Positions 21,382-32,402 of a stretch of DNA of 64,000 nucleotides are shown piece by piece. The notes under the pieces are model-generated. The model was not told where the DNA came from and made no database searches. It saw only the letters and a list, made by a program, of their open reading frames with translations. The number at the start of each line of letters is the position of its first letter. The first letter of the stretch is position 1. Location of the stretch: the NCBI RefSeq assembly GCF_014640975.1, contig NZ_BMHO01000001.1:1994166-2058165 (forward strand), read 5' to 3'. The DNA comes from Microbacterium faecale. GTDB taxonomy: Bacteria; Actinomycetota; Actinomycetes; Actinomycetales; Microbacteriaceae. Both the position numbers and the translations under genes were made by a program.

Positions 21382-22586
21382 TGTCTCTGCGCGATCAGCC
21401 TGGCCCGTTCTTCGGTGACTTCGGCGGGCGGTTCATGCCCGAGTCGCTCATCGCGGCCCTCGACGAACTCACCGCGGCGCACGAGGAGGCGATGGGAGAC
21501 CGGTCGTTCCGTGCCGAGCTGGCCCGCCTTCTCGAGGAGTACGCGGGACGTCCGTCCGCGCTCACCGAGGTGGAGCGATTCGCCGAGCACGCCGGTGGCG
21601 CGAGGATCCTCCTCAAGCGCGAGGATCTGAATCACACGGGCAGTCACAAGATCAACAACGTGCTCGGGCAGGCGCTTTTGACCAAGCGCCTCGGGAAGAC
21701 GCGCGTCATTGCAGAGACCGGCGCCGGCCAACACGGTGTCGCGACAGCGACGGCTGCCGCGCTGTTCGGCCTGGAGTGCACGATCTACATGGGCGAGGTC
21801 GACACCCAGCGCCAGGCGCTCAACGTCGCACGCATGCGCCTGCTCGGCGCCGAGGTCGTCGCGGTCACCACCGGGGCACGCACGCTCAAGGACGCGATCA
21901 ACGAGGCGCTGCGCGATTGGGTCGCGTCCGTCGCGACGACCAATTACATCTTCGGTACGGCTGCCGGCCCGCACCCGTTCCCCGCACTCGTGCGCGACTT
22001 CCAGAAGGTGATCTCCGAGGAGGCGCGCGAGCAGACGATCGCGAGGACCGGATCCCTGCCGGACGCCGTCGTGGCGTGCGTCGGAGGCGGATCCAACGCG
22101 ATCGGCATGTTCGACGCGTTCCTCGACGACGACGTGCGCCTGATCGGCGTCGAGGCCGCGGGCGACGGCGTGGAAACCGACCGCCAGGCGGCGTCGATCG
22201 AGCGCGGCCGCCCTGGCGTGCTGCACGGCGCCCGAACCTTTGTGCTGATGGACGACGACGGGCAGACGCTCGAGTCGCACTCGATCTCGGCCGGCCTCGA
22301 CTATCCGGGCGTCGGTCCCGAGCACGCGTGGCTCGCGGAGACGGGGCGGGCCGACTACATTCCCGCGACCGACGACGAGGCGATGCAGGCACTGAAGCTC
22401 CTCAGCGAGACCGAGGGGATCATCCCGGCGATCGAGTCGGCGCACGCCCTCGCCGGGGCGATGCGGATCGGCCGCGAGCTCGGACCGGACGCGACGATCG
22501 TCGTGTGCCTGTCTGGGCGCGGCGACAAGGACATGGACACGGCCGCCACCTACTTCGGCCTCTACGACGACGGAGAAGCATCGTGA
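21381..22586 (+). CDS. trpB: Tryptophan synthase beta chain
   Basis: PLP enzyme joining indole and serine. The 401-residue chain has [16 protein letters not shown] with the PLP lysine, [12 protein letters not shown] with the catalytic Glu, the phosphate-binding [10 protein letters not shown], and the C-terminal CLSGRGDKD. It begins with the usual [14 protein letters not shown]. It overlaps trpC by 1 nt and trpA by 4 nt, consistent with equal synthesis of the complex subunits. Confidence 0.98.
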   Translation: MSLRDQPGPFFGDFGGRFMPESLIAALDELTAAHEEAMGDRSFRAELARLLEEYAGRPSALTEVERFAEHAGGARILLKREDLNHTGSHKINNVLGQALLTKRLGKTRVIAETGAGQHGVATATAAALFGLECTIYMGEVDTQRQALNVARMRLLGAEVVAVTTGARTLKDAINEALRDWVASVATTNYIFGTAAGPHPFPALVRDFQKVISEEAREQTIARTGSLPDAVVACVGGGSNAIGMFDAFLDDDVRLIGVEAAGDGVETDRQAASIERGRPGVLHGARTFVLMDDDGQTLESHSISAGLDYPGVGPEHAWLAETGRADYIPATDDEAMQALKLLSETEGIIPAIESAHALAGAMRIGRELGPDATIVVCLSGRGDKDMDTAATYFGLYDDGEAS

Positions 22587-23368
22587 CGACCGCCGTGGAG
22601 CACGCGATCGACCGGGCACGGGATGACGGCCGGGCCGCGTTCGTCGGCTACCTGCCCGCGGGCTTCCCTGATCCGGATGCCTCGATCGCGGCGGCGCTCG
22701 CCCTCGCGGAGAACGGCGCGGACGTCATCGAGCTCGGGCCGCCGTACAGCGATCCGGTCATGGACGGCCCCGTCATCCAGGAGGCGACCAACCGCGTCCT
22801 CGAGGCGGGATTCACCACGTCCGACCTGTTCGACGTGATCCGGGAGATCACGCGCCGCACCGACGTGCCGGTGCTGGTGATGACCTACTGGAACCTCGTT
22901 CTGCAGCGCGGCATCGACACGTACGCGCGCGAGATCGCCGCAGCAGGGGGAGCCGGGCTGATCACGCCCGACATCACGCCCGAGGCGGCCGATGAATGGA
23001 TCGCGGCCTCGAAGCGCCACGATCTCGACCGCGTGTTCCTTGCCGCGCCGACGTCGTCGGACGAGCGTCTGCGGATGATCTCCGAGGCGTCGACGGGCTT
23101 CGTTTACACGGTGTCGACAATGGGTATCACGGGGGAGCGGGCGTCGCTCGACGCTGCCGCGCGGTCGCTTGTCGAGCGCCTGCGTATCGCGGGCGCCGAG
23201 CGGGCGTGCGTCGGGATCGGCGTCACGACTCCCGCACACGTGACCAACATCGCGGAGTATGCCGACGGAGCGATCGTCGGTACGGCTCTCGTGAAGACCC
23301 TCGGCTCGGGCGGCGTCGACGCGCTCGGTGCGAAGGTCCGCGAACTCGTTGCGGGCTCTCGCCGCTGA
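22583..23368 (+). CDS. trpA: Tryptophan synthase alpha chain
   Basis: Cleaves indole glycerol phosphate and passes indole to TrpB. The 261-residue barrel has [11 protein letters not shown] and the catalytic region [18 protein letters not shown], with Glu near residue 50 and Asp near 61. It also has [11 protein letters not shown] and the phosphate loop [12 protein letters not shown] 22583 overlaps the trpB stop. A short untranslated gap with a -10-like TAGGCT then leads to lgt. Confidence 0.96.
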   Translation: MTTAVEHAIDRARDDGRAAFVGYLPAGFPDPDASIAAALALAENGADVIELGPPYSDPVMDGPVIQEATNRVLEAGFTTSDLFDVIREITRRTDVPVLVMTYWNLVLQRGIDTYAREIAAAGGAGLITPDITPEAADEWIAASKRHDLDRVFLAAPTSSDERLRMISEASTGFVYTVSTMGITGERASLDAAARSLVERLRIAGAERACVGIGVTTPAHVTNIAEYADGAIVGTALVKTLGSGGVDALGAKVRELVAGSRR

Positions 23369-23426
23369 CGATCCGCGCCGCTGCTGCCACGCTGGGCACT
23401 TCCACGCTCCATACCACCGGATCCCT

Positions 23427-23432
23427 TAGGCT
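23427..23432 (+). promoter_or_regulatory. -10 element of lgt
   Basis: TAGGCT ends 9 nt before ATG 23442 with no Shine-Dalgarno between, so any leader would be only a few nucleotides long. Confidence 0.45.
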
Positions 23433-23441
23433 ACTTCCATC

Positions 23442-24446
23442 ATGCTGTCACTCCCGCCGCTGTCCGCGAGCATCCCGAGTCCTCCTCTCTCCGAGTTCAC
23501 CTTCGGCAGCGAGTGGACGATGTTCGGGATGACGTTCGGCCCGTTCTCGATCCGCTTCTACGCGCTGTTCATCCTCGTCGGCATCGTCGTCGCGGCGATC
23601 ATGACGAACCGCCGCCTCACGCGGCGCGGAGCCGAGCCGTGGGTCGTCATCGATATCGCTCTCCCGGCGGTCGTGCTCGCCATGATCGGCGCTCGCGCCT
23701 ATCACGTGCTCACGCACTGGGGCTTCTATTTCGCGGGCGGCCGGGAATGGTGGAACCCGTTCGAGCAGGATGCGATCTGGAACATCTGGGACGGCGGCAT
23801 CGCGATCTTCGGCGCGCTGCTCGGTGGCGCCCTCGGTGCCTGGCTGGGCTGTCGCTGGACCGGCGTGCGGTTCTCCGCCTTCGCCGATGCCCTCGCGCCG
23901 GGCCTCCTTCTCGCTCAGGCGCTCGGCAGATTCGGCAACTGGTTCAATCAGGAGCTGTTCGGGTTGCCGACAGACCTCCCCTGGGGGCTCGAGATCGACG
24001 CGGGCAACCCCGCGATTCCCGCAGGTCTGCCGGAGAACACGCTGTTCCACCCGACGTTCCTCTATGAGGTCATCTGGAACACGCTCGGGGCGATCGTTCT
24101 GCTGTGGCTGGGGCGCCGCGCCTCGATGCAGTGGGGACGCCTGCTCGCGGTCTACCTCATCTGGTACGGATCGGGCCGCGTCGTCTGGGAGTCGATTCGC
24201 ATCGACCCGAGTGAAGTGTTCTTCGGACTGCGCACGAACGTGTGGGCCGCGATTGCCGCGGTGTTGCTCGGCGTCGTGCTGCTGGTGGTGCTGCGGCGAC
24301 ACAAGGGAACCGAGCCGTCGGTCTACCGCAACACGAAACATCGTCGTAACGTGACGGATCTAGGCTCGGACGACGATTTCGTCGACGTCAGCGACCCCGC
24401 CGACGACGACGAGATCGTGGAGCTGTCGCCTGAACGCACCCCGTGA
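23442..24446 (+). CDS. lgt: Phosphatidylglycerol:prolipoprotein diacylglyceryl transferase
   Basis: Attaches diacylglycerol to the lipobox cysteine of prolipoproteins in the cytoplasmic membrane. The 334-residue protein has seven predicted helices. The Lgt signature RFGNWFNQELFG lies near residues 162-173, HPTFLYEVIWN follows, and SGRVVWESIR is near the end of the core. The C-terminal ~50 residues are charged and cytoplasmic, as in actinobacterial Lgt. The trpA-lgt order is typical of actinobacteria. A substrate candidate is the lipoprotein at 50585. Confidence 0.94.
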   Translation: MLSLPPLSASIPSPPLSEFTFGSEWTMFGMTFGPFSIRFYALFILVGIVVAAIMTNRRLTRRGAEPWVVIDIALPAVVLAMIGARAYHVLTHWGFYFAGGREWWNPFEQDAIWNIWDGGIAIFGALLGGALGAWLGCRWTGVRFSAFADALAPGLLLAQALGRFGNWFNQELFGLPTDLPWGLEIDAGNPAIPAGLPENTLFHPTFLYEVIWNTLGAIVLLWLGRRASMQWGRLLAVYLIWYGSGRVVWESIRIDPSEVFFGLRTNVWAAIAAVLLGVVLLVVLRRHKGTEPSVYRNTKHRRNVTDLGSDDDFVDVSDPADDDEIVELSPERTP

Positions 24447-24497
24447 CGGTCTGACCCGGCGCTCGTCCTGGCGGACGGAGCACGGAAGCAGATTCTG

Positions 24498-24520
24498 CGA
24501 CAGCCCGTGGCGGGCCGTCG
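24498..24520 (+). terminator. Stem-loop between lgt and gltB
   Basis: CGAC-a-GCCCG, loop tgg, CGGGC-c-GTCG makes a 9-bp stem with one mismatch. Outer arms GCAGAT (24488) and ATCTGC (24525) can extend it. There is no T-run. It could end lgt transcription or act in the gltB leader. Confidence 0.45.
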
Positions 24521-24564
24521 CCCGATCTGCATCATCCGTGTCATCTGTCTGAAGGACGGTACCC

Positions 24565-27500
24565 ATGTACTTTCAGCCCCCGTTCGGCGCCAGCGGCGCC
24601 TACCCGCCGCAGCAAGGCATGTACAGCCCGCGTTTCGAGAAGGACGCGTGCGGCCTGGCTATGGTCGCTACGCTCCGCGGCGAAGCCGGGCACGATGTCG
24701 TCGCCCTGGCGCTCGAGGCTCTGCGTAACCTCGAACACCGGGGCGCTGTGGGCTCTGACACGGGCACGGGCGACGGCGCGGGGATCCTGCTGCAGATGCC
24801 TGACGCGTTCTTCCGCCGCGTCCTGCCATTCGACTTGCCCGCCGCGGGCGAGTACGCGGCGGGGATGGCCTTCCTCCCCACGGACCGGCTCGCGCGTGAG
24901 AAGCAGAAGCGCCGGATCGAGCGCATCGCGGCAACCGAGGGCCTGCACGTGCTGGGATGGCGCCCCGTTCCGGTGGATCCGGATCAGCTCGGACGCATCG
25001 CGCGGACGGCGCGCCCGGAGATCGAGCAGCTCTTCGTGGCGAGTGCGCAGGCCGGCCATCTCGCACCGCTCCGCGGCGTCGAGCTCGACCGCCGCGCCTA
25101 TCGTCTGCGCAAGCGCTGTCAGCACGAGGCCGGCGCATACTTCGTGACGATGTCTGCCCGCACAATCGGGTACAAGGGCATGGTGACCACGCTCCAGCTG
25201 GAGCCCTTCTACGACGACCTCCGCGACGAGCGTTTCGCGTCGAAGCTCGCGATCGTGCACTCCCGATACTCCACAAACACCTTCCCCTCGTGGCCACTCG
25301 CTCAGCCCTTGCGGATGATGGCGCACAACGGCGAGATCAACACGGTCAGCGGCAACCGCAACTGGATGCGGGCGCGGCAGTCTCAGCTTGCGAGCGATCT
25401 GTTGGGCGACATCGAACCGCTCCTGCCGATCTGCAGCGAGGGTGAGAGCGACTCCGCTTCGTTCGACGAGGTGCTCGAACTGCTCGAGCTCACGGGCCGC
25501 AGCCTGCCGCACGTGATGATGATGATGGTCCCCGAGGCGTACGAGAAGAAGACGGGCATGGACCCCGACGTGCGCGCCTTCTACGAATACAACGCGGGAC
25601 AGATGGAGCCGTGGGACGGGCCGGCGGCCATCCTCGCGACAGACGGCACGCAGGTCGTGGCGACCCTCGACCGGAACGGCCTGCGGCCCGGCCGGTGGAC
25701 CGTGACCACGGACGGCCTCGTGGTGGCCGGATCGGAAACCGGGATCCTCGATCTTCCGGACGAGCGCATCGCGCGCCGCGGCCGCCTGCAGCCCGGGGCG
25801 ATGTTCGTCGTCGACACGGCCGAGGGCCGCATCATCTCCGACGAGGAGGTGAAGAAGCAGGTCGCCACGAGCGCCCCGTGGCGCGCGTGGCTCGACGAAG
25901 GCACCGTGCGACTCACCGACCTTCCCGAGCGTGAGCACCTCGTGCACCCCGCCGTCTCGGTGCGACGTCGCCAGCGGACCTTCGGCTACACCGAGGAGGA
26001 GCTGAAGATCCTCGTCGGTCCGATGGCCGCCACGGGCGCGGAGCCTCTCGGCGCCATGGGATCCGACACGCCGATCGCCGTGCTGAATGGCCGCCCCCGG
26101 CTGCTGTTCGACTACTTCGTGCAGCAGTTCGCACAGGTGACGAACCCCCCGCTCGATGCGATCCGAGAAGAGGTCGTCACGAGCCTGCGGATGACGCTCG
26201 GCGGAGAGAACAATCTGCTGACGTGGGGGCCGGAGCACGCACGTCGCATCGGCCTGGACTTTCCGGTCATCGACAACGATGAGCTCGCGAAGATCCAGCA
26301 CATCGACGATGCGGTTCCCGGGCGTCATGCCGTGACGATCTCGGCGCTGTATCGCGTGTCGGGCGGTGTGACGGCCATGGAGAAGCGGCTCGCGCAGATG
26401 TGCCGCGAGGCCGACCGCGCGATCGCCGACGGCGCGGAGTTCCTCATCATCAGCGACCGTGACTCGGATCAGTCGCTCGCCCCGATCCCGTCGCTGCTGG
26501 CCGTGTCGGCGGTGCACCACCACCTGATCCGCCAGGAGACGCGCATGATGGCGGGGCTCGTGGTCGAAGCGGGGGACGTGCGCGAGGTCCATCACGTGGC
26601 GACCTTGCTCGGCTACGGCGCGAGCTGCGTCAACCCGTACCTCGCCATGGAGTCCGCGGAGGAGCTGGTCCGCAGTGGCGTGGTGACGGGCGTGGAGCCC
26701 GCGGACGCGGTGCGCAACCTCATCGCCGCGCTCGGCAAGGGCGTGCTGAAGATCATGTCGAAGATCGGCATCTCGACCGTCGCGTCCTACGCGGGCGCGC
26801 AGGTGTTCGAAGCCGTGGGCCTGGGGGATGACCTCATCGAGGCGTATTTCACGGGCACGGAATCGAAGATCGCCGGCGTGGGCCTCGATGTGATCGCGGC
26901 GGAGACGGCGGCCAGGCACGCGTTCGCGTTCCCGACCGATCGTGCGCCGCGCGCCCACGAGCGCCTCTGGACCGGAGGCGAATACCAGTGGCGCCGCGAC
27001 GGAGCCGCGCATCTGTTCACTCCGGAGACGGTCTTCCGCCTGCAGCACGCCACGCGCAGCCGCCGGTACGACGTCTTCCGCGAGTACACGCGACGGATCG
27101 ACGACCAGGCGGCCGAGCTCAAGACGCTGCGCGGCCTGTTCGCGTTCCGCACAGGCGCCCGCACGCCGATCCCGATCGACGACGTCGAACCCGTCTCCTC
27201 GATCGTGAAGCGCTTCTCGACAGGCGCGATGAGCTACGGGTCCATCTCCCGCGAAGCGCACGAGACGCTCGCGATCGCGATGAACCGGCTCGGTGCGAAA
27301 TCCAACACCGGTGAAGGGGGAGAGGACGTCGAGCGGCTGCTGGACCCGGAACGCCGCAGTGCGATCAAGCAGGTCGCCTCGGGGCGCTTCGGCGTCACGA
27401 GCATGTACCTCACGCACGCCGACGATCTGCAGATCAAGCTCGCCCAGGGGGCCAAGCCGGGCGAGGGCGGACAGCTGCCCCCGGGGAAGGTCTACCCGTG

Positions 27501-29139
27501 GGTCGCGCGCACGCGGCACTCGACGCCGGGGGTCGGTCTCATCTCGCCGCCGCCGCACCACGACATCTACTCGATCGAGGACCTGAAGCAGCTGATCTTC
27601 GACCTGAAGCGGGCGAACCCGGCGGCGCGCGTGCACACGAAGCTCGTGAGCCAGTCGGGGATCGGCGCGGTCGCGGCGGGCGTCGCGAAGGCGCTGAGCG
27701 ATGTCATCCTCGTCTCGGGACACGATGGCGGGACCGGCGCGAGCCCATTGAACTCTCTGAAGCACGCGGGCACGCCGTGGGAGCTCGGACTCGCCGAAAC
27801 GCAGCAGACCCTCATGCTCAATGGCCTGCGCGATCGCGTCGTCGTGCAGGCCGACGGTCAGCTCAAGACCGGCAGGGACGTCGTCATCGCCGCGCTGCTG
27901 GGCGCCGAGGAATTCGGCTTCGCCACGGCCGCGCTCGTGGTCGAGGGATGCATCATGATGCGCGTGTGCCACCTCGACACGTGCCCGGTCGGTGTGGCGA
28001 CGCAGAACCCGGTGCTGCGCGAACGCTTCCGCGGACAGGCCGAGCACGTGGTGACCTTCATGGAGTTCATCGCGCAGGAGGTGCGCGAACACCTCGCGGC
28101 GCTGGGGTTCCGGTCACTCGAGGAAGCTGTCGGCCGCGTCGAGCTGCTCGACATGAATCCGGCGATCGCGCACTGGAAGGCGGACGGTCTCGACCTCTCG
28201 CCCATCCTGACGGGACCGAACTTCGCGGCCGACGAGCCGCGACGTCGCCTCCGCGAGCAGGAGCACGACCTCGACGCGCACTTCGACGTCGACCTCATCG
28301 ACCACGCGCGCTCGGTGATCGCCGACGGCGGCACCGTGGCGCTCGCTCGCGAGGTGCGCAACACCGACCGCGCGGTGGGCACGATGCTCGGACACGAGGT
28401 GACCAAGGCACGCGGCGAGCACGGCCTGCCGCCGGGATCGATCACGGTGGAGCTCACGGGATCCGCTGGGCAGTCGCTCGGGGCATTCCTGCCGGGCGGT
28501 ATCACCCTCCGGTTGACGGGCGATGCGAACGACTACGTCGGCAAGGGGCTCTCCGGCGGCGTGATCGTCGTGCGTCCCCCCGAAGCGGCGTCGTTCACCG
28601 CCGAACGCAACGTGATCGCGGGCAACGTGATCGGCTACGGGGCGACGCAGGGCTCGCTGTTCATTCGCGGCGTCGTCGGCGAGCGGTTCCTCGTGCGTAA
28701 CTCGGGCGCGACCGCCGTCGTGGAGGGTGTGGGGGACCACGCCCTGGAGTACATGACCGGGGGCATGGCGGTGATCCTGGGTGAGACGGGAAGGAACCTC
28801 GGGGCGGGGATGTCGGGCGGCACCGCCTACGTGCACGGGCTCGATGCCTCCCGCGTCAACGCGCAGGCGGTCGCCTCGGGCGAGCTGACGCTTTCCGCAC
28901 TCGACTCGGCCGATCGCGAGATCCTGCGAGACATGCTCGAGCGACACCTCGCGGAGACCGGTTCGGAGCGCGCCAAGCAACTGCTGGCCGACGACTTCGC
29001 GGCGGCGGAGCAGTTCGTGCGGGTGCTCCCGCGCGACTATGCCGCCGTCATGCGCACGCGCCAGCAGGCGGCTGATGAAGGGCTGGACCCCGACGGCGAC
29101 GTCGTCTGGAACAGGATTCTGGAGGTGACCCGTGGCTGA
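24565..29139 (+). CDS. gltB: Glutamate synthase (NADPH) large chain
   Basis: Makes two glutamates from glutamine and 2-oxoglutarate. At 1524 residues it has an N-terminal class II amidotransferase whose nucleophile is Cys29 ([10 protein letters not shown]), implying removal of a 28-residue propeptide. The central and FMN-binding synthase domains follow ([18 protein letters not shown]). The 3Fe-4S cysteines are in [15 protein letters not shown], and a C-terminal beta-helix GXGXG domain closes the protein. GAAGGA lies 9 nt before the ATG. The stop lies inside the gltD start region (8-nt overlap). Confidence 0.97.
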   Translation: MYFQPPFGASGAYPPQQGMYSPRFEKDACGLAMVATLRGEAGHDVVALALEALRNLEHRGAVGSDTGTGDGAGILLQMPDAFFRRVLPFDLPAAGEYAAGMAFLPTDRLAREKQKRRIERIAATEGLHVLGWRPVPVDPDQLGRIARTARPEIEQLFVASAQAGHLAPLRGVELDRRAYRLRKRCQHEAGAYFVTMSARTIGYKGMVTTLQLEPFYDDLRDERFASKLAIVHSRYSTNTFPSWPLAQPLRMMAHNGEINTVSGNRNWMRARQSQLASDLLGDIEPLLPICSEGESDSASFDEVLELLELTGRSLPHVMMMMVPEAYEKKTGMDPDVRAFYEYNAGQMEPWDGPAAILATDGTQVVATLDRNGLRPGRWTVTTDGLVVAGSETGILDLPDERIARRGRLQPGAMFVVDTAEGRIISDEEVKKQVATSAPWRAWLDEGTVRLTDLPEREHLVHPAVSVRRRQRTFGYTEEELKILVGPMAATGAEPLGAMGSDTPIAVLNGRPRLLFDYFVQQFAQVTNPPLDAIREEVVTSLRMTLGGENNLLTWGPEHARRIGLDFPVIDNDELAKIQHIDDAVPGRHAVTISALYRVSGGVTAMEKRLAQMCREADRAIADGAEFLIISDRDSDQSLAPIPSLLAVSAVHHHLIRQETRMMAGLVVEAGDVREVHHVATLLGYGASCVNPYLAMESAEELVRSGVVTGVEPADAVRNLIAALGKGVLKIMSKIGISTVASYAGAQVFEAVGLGDDLIEAYFTGTESKIAGVGLDVIAAETAARHAFAFPTDRAPRAHERLWTGGEYQWRRDGAAHLFTPETVFRLQHATRSRRYDVFREYTRRIDDQAAELKTLRGLFAFRTGARTPIPIDDVEPVSSIVKRFSTGAMSYGSISREAHETLAIAMNRLGAKSNTGEGGEDVERLLDPERRSAIKQVASGRFGVTSMYLTHADDLQIKLAQGAKPGEGGQLPPGKVYPWVARTRHSTPGVGLISPPPHHDIYSIEDLKQLIFDLKRANPAARVHTKLVSQSGIGAVAAGVAKALSDVILVSGHDGGTGASPLNSLKHAGTPWELGLAETQQTLMLNGLRDRVVVQADGQLKTGRDVVIAALLGAEEFGFATAALVVEGCIMMRVCHLDTCPVGVATQNPVLRERFRGQAEHVVTFMEFIAQEVREHLAALGFRSLEEAVGRVELLDMNPAIAHWKADGLDLSPILTGPNFAADEPRRRLREQEHDLDAHFDVDLIDHARSVIADGGTVALAREVRNTDRAVGTMLGHEVTKARGEHGLPPGSITVELTGSAGQSLGAFLPGGITLRLTGDANDYVGKGLSGGVIVVRPPEAASFTAERNVIAGNVIGYGATQGSLFIRGVVGERFLVRNSGATAVVEGVGDHALEYMTGGMAVILGETGRNLGAGMSGGTAYVHGLDASRVNAQAVASGELTLSALDSADREILRDMLERHLAETGSERAKQLLADDFAAAEQFVRVLPRDYAAVMRTRQQAADEGLDPDGDVVWNRILEVTRG

Positions 29140-30589
29140 TCCCACAGGCTTTCTGACGACGACCGAGCGCGAACTGCCGCCGAAGCGGCCTGTGCCGGTC
29201 CGGATCCTCGACTTCCACGAGGTCCAGGACAAGGGCGACAGCGCGGTGCTCCGGCGGCAGGCGGGTCGCTGCATGGACTGCGGCGTGCCGTTCTGCCATC
29301 AGGGATGCCCCCTGGGCAACCTCATTCCCGAGTGGAACGACCTCACGTGGCGTGGCGACGGCCGTGCGGCGATCGACCGTCTGCACGCGACGAACAACTT
29401 CCCGGAGTTCACCGGGAGGCTGTGTCCCGCGCCGTGCGAGAGCGCCTGCGTCCTCGGCATCAATCAGCCTGCGGTGACCATCAAGCAGGTGGAGGTGTCG
29501 ATCATCGACGACGCTGTGGCGAACGGCTGGGTGGAGCCGAAGCCGCCCGAGCGGCTCACCGGTAAGACGGTCGCGGTGGTCGGCTCCGGTCCAGCCGGGC
29601 TCGCCGCCGCTCAGCAGCTCACGAGGGCGGGACACACCGTCGCCGTCTACGAGCGCGACGACCGCATCGGCGGGCTGCTGCGGTACGGGATCCCGGACTT
29701 CAAGATGGCCAAGCACCACCTGGATCGCCGGCTCGCGCAGATGCGCGACGAGGGGACGCGCTTCCGCGCCGGCGTATCGATCGGCGACGACATCGGCTGG
29801 GACGAGCTGCGCCGCCGGTACGACGCGGTGGTGATCGCGACGGGCGCGACGGTGCCACGCGAGTTGCCGATTCCCGGCCGAGACCTGCACGGGGTGCACG
29901 TCGCGATGGAGTACCTCGTCGAGTCGAACCGCGTGCAGGCCGGCGACGCGGTGCCGCACCAGATCAGCGCCGCGGGTCGTCACGTCATCGTCATCGGCGG
30001 CGGCGACACCGGCGCGGACTGCATCGGCACCGCGCACCGCCAGGGCGCGCTCAGCGTGACGAACCTCGCCATCGGTCGCCGCCCGGGCGACACACGCTCG
30101 GCCGACGAGCCGTGGCCGATGGATCCCCGCGTGTTCGAGGTGTCGACGTCACACGAGGAGGGCGGTGAACGCCGCTTCCTCGCCTCCACGCTCGAGTTCC
30201 TCGCGAACGACGCGGGAGAGGTGCGCGCCCTGCGCGTGGCGGAGACCGCGTATGTCGACGGCCGACGCGTTCCGAAGCCGGGGACTGACGAGGAGCTGCC
30301 GGCGGATCTCGTGCTGATCGCGATGGGTTTCACCGGCCCGGAACGCGACACGATCGAGGCGCAGCTCGAGGCGTCGTTCACGGACGACGGAGCGGTTTCG
30401 CGCGGCGACGACTACGCCACGGAGACGCCCGGCGTGTTCGTCGCGGGCGACGCCGGGCGCGGACAGTCGCTCATCGTCTGGGCAATCGCCGAGGGGCGAG
30501 CCGCCGCCGCCCGGGTCGACGAGTATCTGATGGGGGAGACGGCGCTTCCGGCGCCCGTGCAACCGACCGACAGGGGAATCTCCCTCTGA
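29132..30589 (+). CDS. gltD: Glutamate synthase small chain
   Basis: FAD-dependent subunit passing electrons from NADPH to GltB. The 485-residue protein has two N-terminal cysteine groups for 4Fe-4S clusters ([17 protein letters not shown] and CPAPCESAC). The FAD fold [17 protein letters not shown] is near residues 147-163, the NADPH fold [15 protein letters not shown] is near 287, and the final [19 protein letters not shown] closes the FAD site. GTG 29132 overlaps gltB by 8 nt. Confidence 0.97.
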   Translation: MADPTGFLTTTERELPPKRPVPVRILDFHEVQDKGDSAVLRRQAGRCMDCGVPFCHQGCPLGNLIPEWNDLTWRGDGRAAIDRLHATNNFPEFTGRLCPAPCESACVLGINQPAVTIKQVEVSIIDDAVANGWVEPKPPERLTGKTVAVVGSGPAGLAAAQQLTRAGHTVAVYERDDRIGGLLRYGIPDFKMAKHHLDRRLAQMRDEGTRFRAGVSIGDDIGWDELRRRYDAVVIATGATVPRELPIPGRDLHGVHVAMEYLVESNRVQAGDAVPHQISAAGRHVIVIGGGDTGADCIGTAHRQGALSVTNLAIGRRPGDTRSADEPWPMDPRVFEVSTSHEEGGERRFLASTLEFLANDAGEVRALRVAETAYVDGRRVPKPGTDEELPADLVLIAMGFTGPERDTIEAQLEASFTDDGAVSRGDDYATETPGVFVAGDAGRGQSLIVWAIAEGRAAAARVDEYLMGETALPAPVQPTDRGISL

Positions 30590-30595
30590 TGCCGC

Positions 30596-30633
30596 CGCGG
30601 TGAACCGTCACGAACAGGTGACGGTTCACCGCG
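30596..30633 (+). terminator. Perfect 16-bp stem-loop after gltD
   Basis: CGCGGTGAACCGTCAC, a 6-nt loop (gaacag), then the exact reverse complement. It starts 7 nt after the gltD stop. There is no T-run, which is usual for GC-rich actinobacterial terminators. It separates gltBD from pyk. Confidence 0.75.
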
Positions 30634-30794
30634 CGCGACACGGCGCGTCGCGGGCGGAGGGACAAAGCGCGTAGTGTGAGGAGAGCGTTCGGACCGACAT
30701 CCGAACCACGCGCACGTGCGGTGCCGTGGCCAGGCCCGGGCGTCCCAGACATACCCCCGGGCAGGCATGCCCAGTGAGTGCGGAAGGCGATTCA
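30634..30794 (+). promoter_or_regulatory. pyk upstream region
   Basis: About 160 nt without a gene. TAGTGT at 30672-30677 is a -10-like hexamer and would give a leader of about 110 nt. GGAAGG at 30782 is the ribosome site for GTG 30795. I see no riboswitch-like fold by eye. Confidence 0.35.
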
Positions 30795-32237
30795 GTGAGA
30801 CGAGCCAAGATCGTCGCGACCCTCGGGCCGGCGACCTCGACCAAGGAGTCCGTCAGGGAGCTGATCGACGCGGGACTGGATGTCGCGCGTTTCAATCTCA
30901 GCCATGGCGACTACTCCGTTCACGACAAGAACTTCGAGAACGTGCGGAGCGCGGCTTCGGACGCGGGCAAGCCCGTCGCCGTGCTCGCAGACCTGCAGGG
31001 ACCGAAGATCCGTCTCGGCACCTTCGCTGACGGCCCCCACGACCTGGCTGAAGGTGACATCTTCAAGATCACGACGGACGACGTCGAGGGTACGAAGGAG
31101 CTCGTCGGGACGACCTACAAGGGTCTCGCGGGCGACGTCGCGCCGGGTGACTACCTCCTCATCGACGACGGCAAGGTGCGCGTCCGCGTCGTGGAGACCG
31201 ACGGCACGACCGTCACGACAGAGGTCGTCGTCGGCGGCGCCGTCAGTAACAACAAGGGCATTAACCTGCCCGGTGTCGCGGTCAACGTTCCCGCGCTGAG
31301 CGAGAAGGACGAGAACGACCTGCGCTGGGCGCTCGGGAAGGGCGCCGACATCATCGCGCTGTCGTTCGTTCGCAGCGCGAAGGACGTCCAGCGCGCTCAC
31401 GTGATCATGGCGGAGGAGGGACGACGCGTCCCGATCATCGCGAAGATCGAGAAGCCGCAGGCCGTCGAGGTCCTCGAGGAGATCATCGAGGCGTTCGACG
31501 GGATCATGGTCGCCCGCGGCGACCTCGGCGTCGAGCTGCCGCTCGAGGCCGTGCCGATCGTGCAGAAGAACGCGATCAGCATCGCGCGGCGCCTCGCGAA
31601 GCCCGTCATCGTGGCGACGCAGATGCTCGAGTCGATGATCCAGAATCCGGTGCCGACCCGCGCCGAGACGAGCGACGTGGCCAACGCGGTGCTCGACGGC
31701 GCCGACGCGGTCATGCTCTCCGGCGAGACGAGCGTCGGGGCATACCCGGCCGTGACGGTGCGCACGATGGCACGGATCGTCGAGTCGACCGAGGAGCACG
31801 GCTTCGACCGCATCGAGGCCCTCACCTCGACGCCGCGCACGCAGGGCGGCGCGCTGACGGTGGCGGCTGTCGAGGTTGCCGACTTCGTCGACGCGAAGTA
31901 TCTGTGCATCTTCACGCAGACGGGTGACTCGGCGCGCCGCATGTCCCGCCTGCGCCCCGCGCGCCCGATGATCGGCTTCACGATCGACGAGGAGACGCGT
32001 CGCCGGATGCAGTTGACGTGGGGCGTGCGCTCGGCGCTCGTCGAACTCGTCGACCACACCGACCGAATGTTCCTGCAGGTCGATGATTACCTGCTTGCGA
32101 ACGACCTCGCGAAGGTCGGCGACAAGGTCATCGTCATCTCGGGATCCCCTCCCGGAATCGCCGGCTCCACGAACGACCTGCGCGTGCACCGCGTGGGCGA
32201 TGCCGTGCACGGCGCGGCGCCGGCCTACCAGGCCTGA
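30795..32237 (+). CDS. pyk: Pyruvate kinase
   Basis: Converts phosphoenolpyruvate and ADP to pyruvate and ATP. GTG 30795 is chosen because VRRAKIVATLGPATS is the family N-terminus and GGAAGG lies upstream; in-frame codons before it encode a low-complexity extension. This gives 480 residues with MVARGDLGVELP, the catalytic lysine segment IIAKIEKPQ, ATQMLESM, and a C-terminal effector domain. It is separated from gltD by a strong hairpin, so it is probably independently transcribed. Confidence 0.96.
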   Translation: MRRAKIVATLGPATSTKESVRELIDAGLDVARFNLSHGDYSVHDKNFENVRSAASDAGKPVAVLADLQGPKIRLGTFADGPHDLAEGDIFKITTDDVEGTKELVGTTYKGLAGDVAPGDYLLIDDGKVRVRVVETDGTTVTTEVVVGGAVSNNKGINLPGVAVNVPALSEKDENDLRWALGKGADIIALSFVRSAKDVQRAHVIMAEEGRRVPIIAKIEKPQAVEVLEEIIEAFDGIMVARGDLGVELPLEAVPIVQKNAISIARRLAKPVIVATQMLESMIQNPVPTRAETSDVANAVLDGADAVMLSGETSVGAYPAVTVRTMARIVESTEEHGFDRIEALTSTPRTQGGALTVAAVEVADFVDAKYLCIFTQTGDSARRMSRLRPARPMIGFTIDEETRRRMQLTWGVRSALVELVDHTDRMFLQVDDYLLANDLAKVGDKVIVISGSPPGIAGSTNDLRVHRVGDAVHGAAPAYQA

Positions 32238-32268
32238 GTCGAGGAGAAGGAAGCGGGTGACGGTCCGC

Positions 32269-32274
32269 TAGGAT
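32269..32274 (+). promoter_or_regulatory. -10 element of tRNA-Leu
   Basis: TAGGAT lies 10 nt before the mature tRNA 5' end, which fits a start just before the tRNA. No clear -35 is visible. Confidence 0.45.
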
Positions 32275-32284
32275 CGTCACTCTG

Positions 32285-32367
32285 GCCGGTGTGGCGGAAC
32301 GGTAGACGCGACGCACTCAAAATGCGTTGTCCGCAAGGGCGTGTGGGTTCGATTCCCACCACCGGCA
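32285..32367 (+). tRNA. tRNA-Leu(CAA)
   Basis: The acceptor arms GCCGGTG and CACCGGC pair, with A as discriminator. The anticodon stem is ACGCA/TGCGT with loop CTCAAAA, giving anticodon CAA (reads UUG). There is a long class II variable arm (GTCCGCAAGGGCG region) and a T-arm GTGGGTTCGATTCCCAC, both as expected for leucine tRNA. The CCA end is not encoded. UUG is a rare leucine codon in this GC-rich sequence. Confidence 0.96.
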
Positions 32368-32389
32368 CAGATCATCAGGTTTCGGGTCA

Positions 32390-32395
32390 TAGGAT
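32390..32395 (+). promoter_or_regulatory. Leaderless -10 element of pdtaR
   Basis: TAGGAT is followed by 7 nt and then GTG 32403. The alternative ATG at 32394 would overlap the hexamer, so the downstream GTG is preferred. Confidence 0.5.
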
Positions 32396-32402
32396 GGGTG
32401 AC

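Noticed and set aside
22730..22790. Unusual TrpA active-site wording ([15 protein letters not shown])
   Set aside because: The catalytic Glu and Asp are in place, and YSDPVMDGP is common in actinobacterial TrpA as I recall it.
24541..28092. 1183-codon open frame antisense to gltB
   Set aside because: Composition is Arg/His/Asp/Val-rich without domains, and gltB on the other strand is unmistakable. It is a GC-bias shadow.
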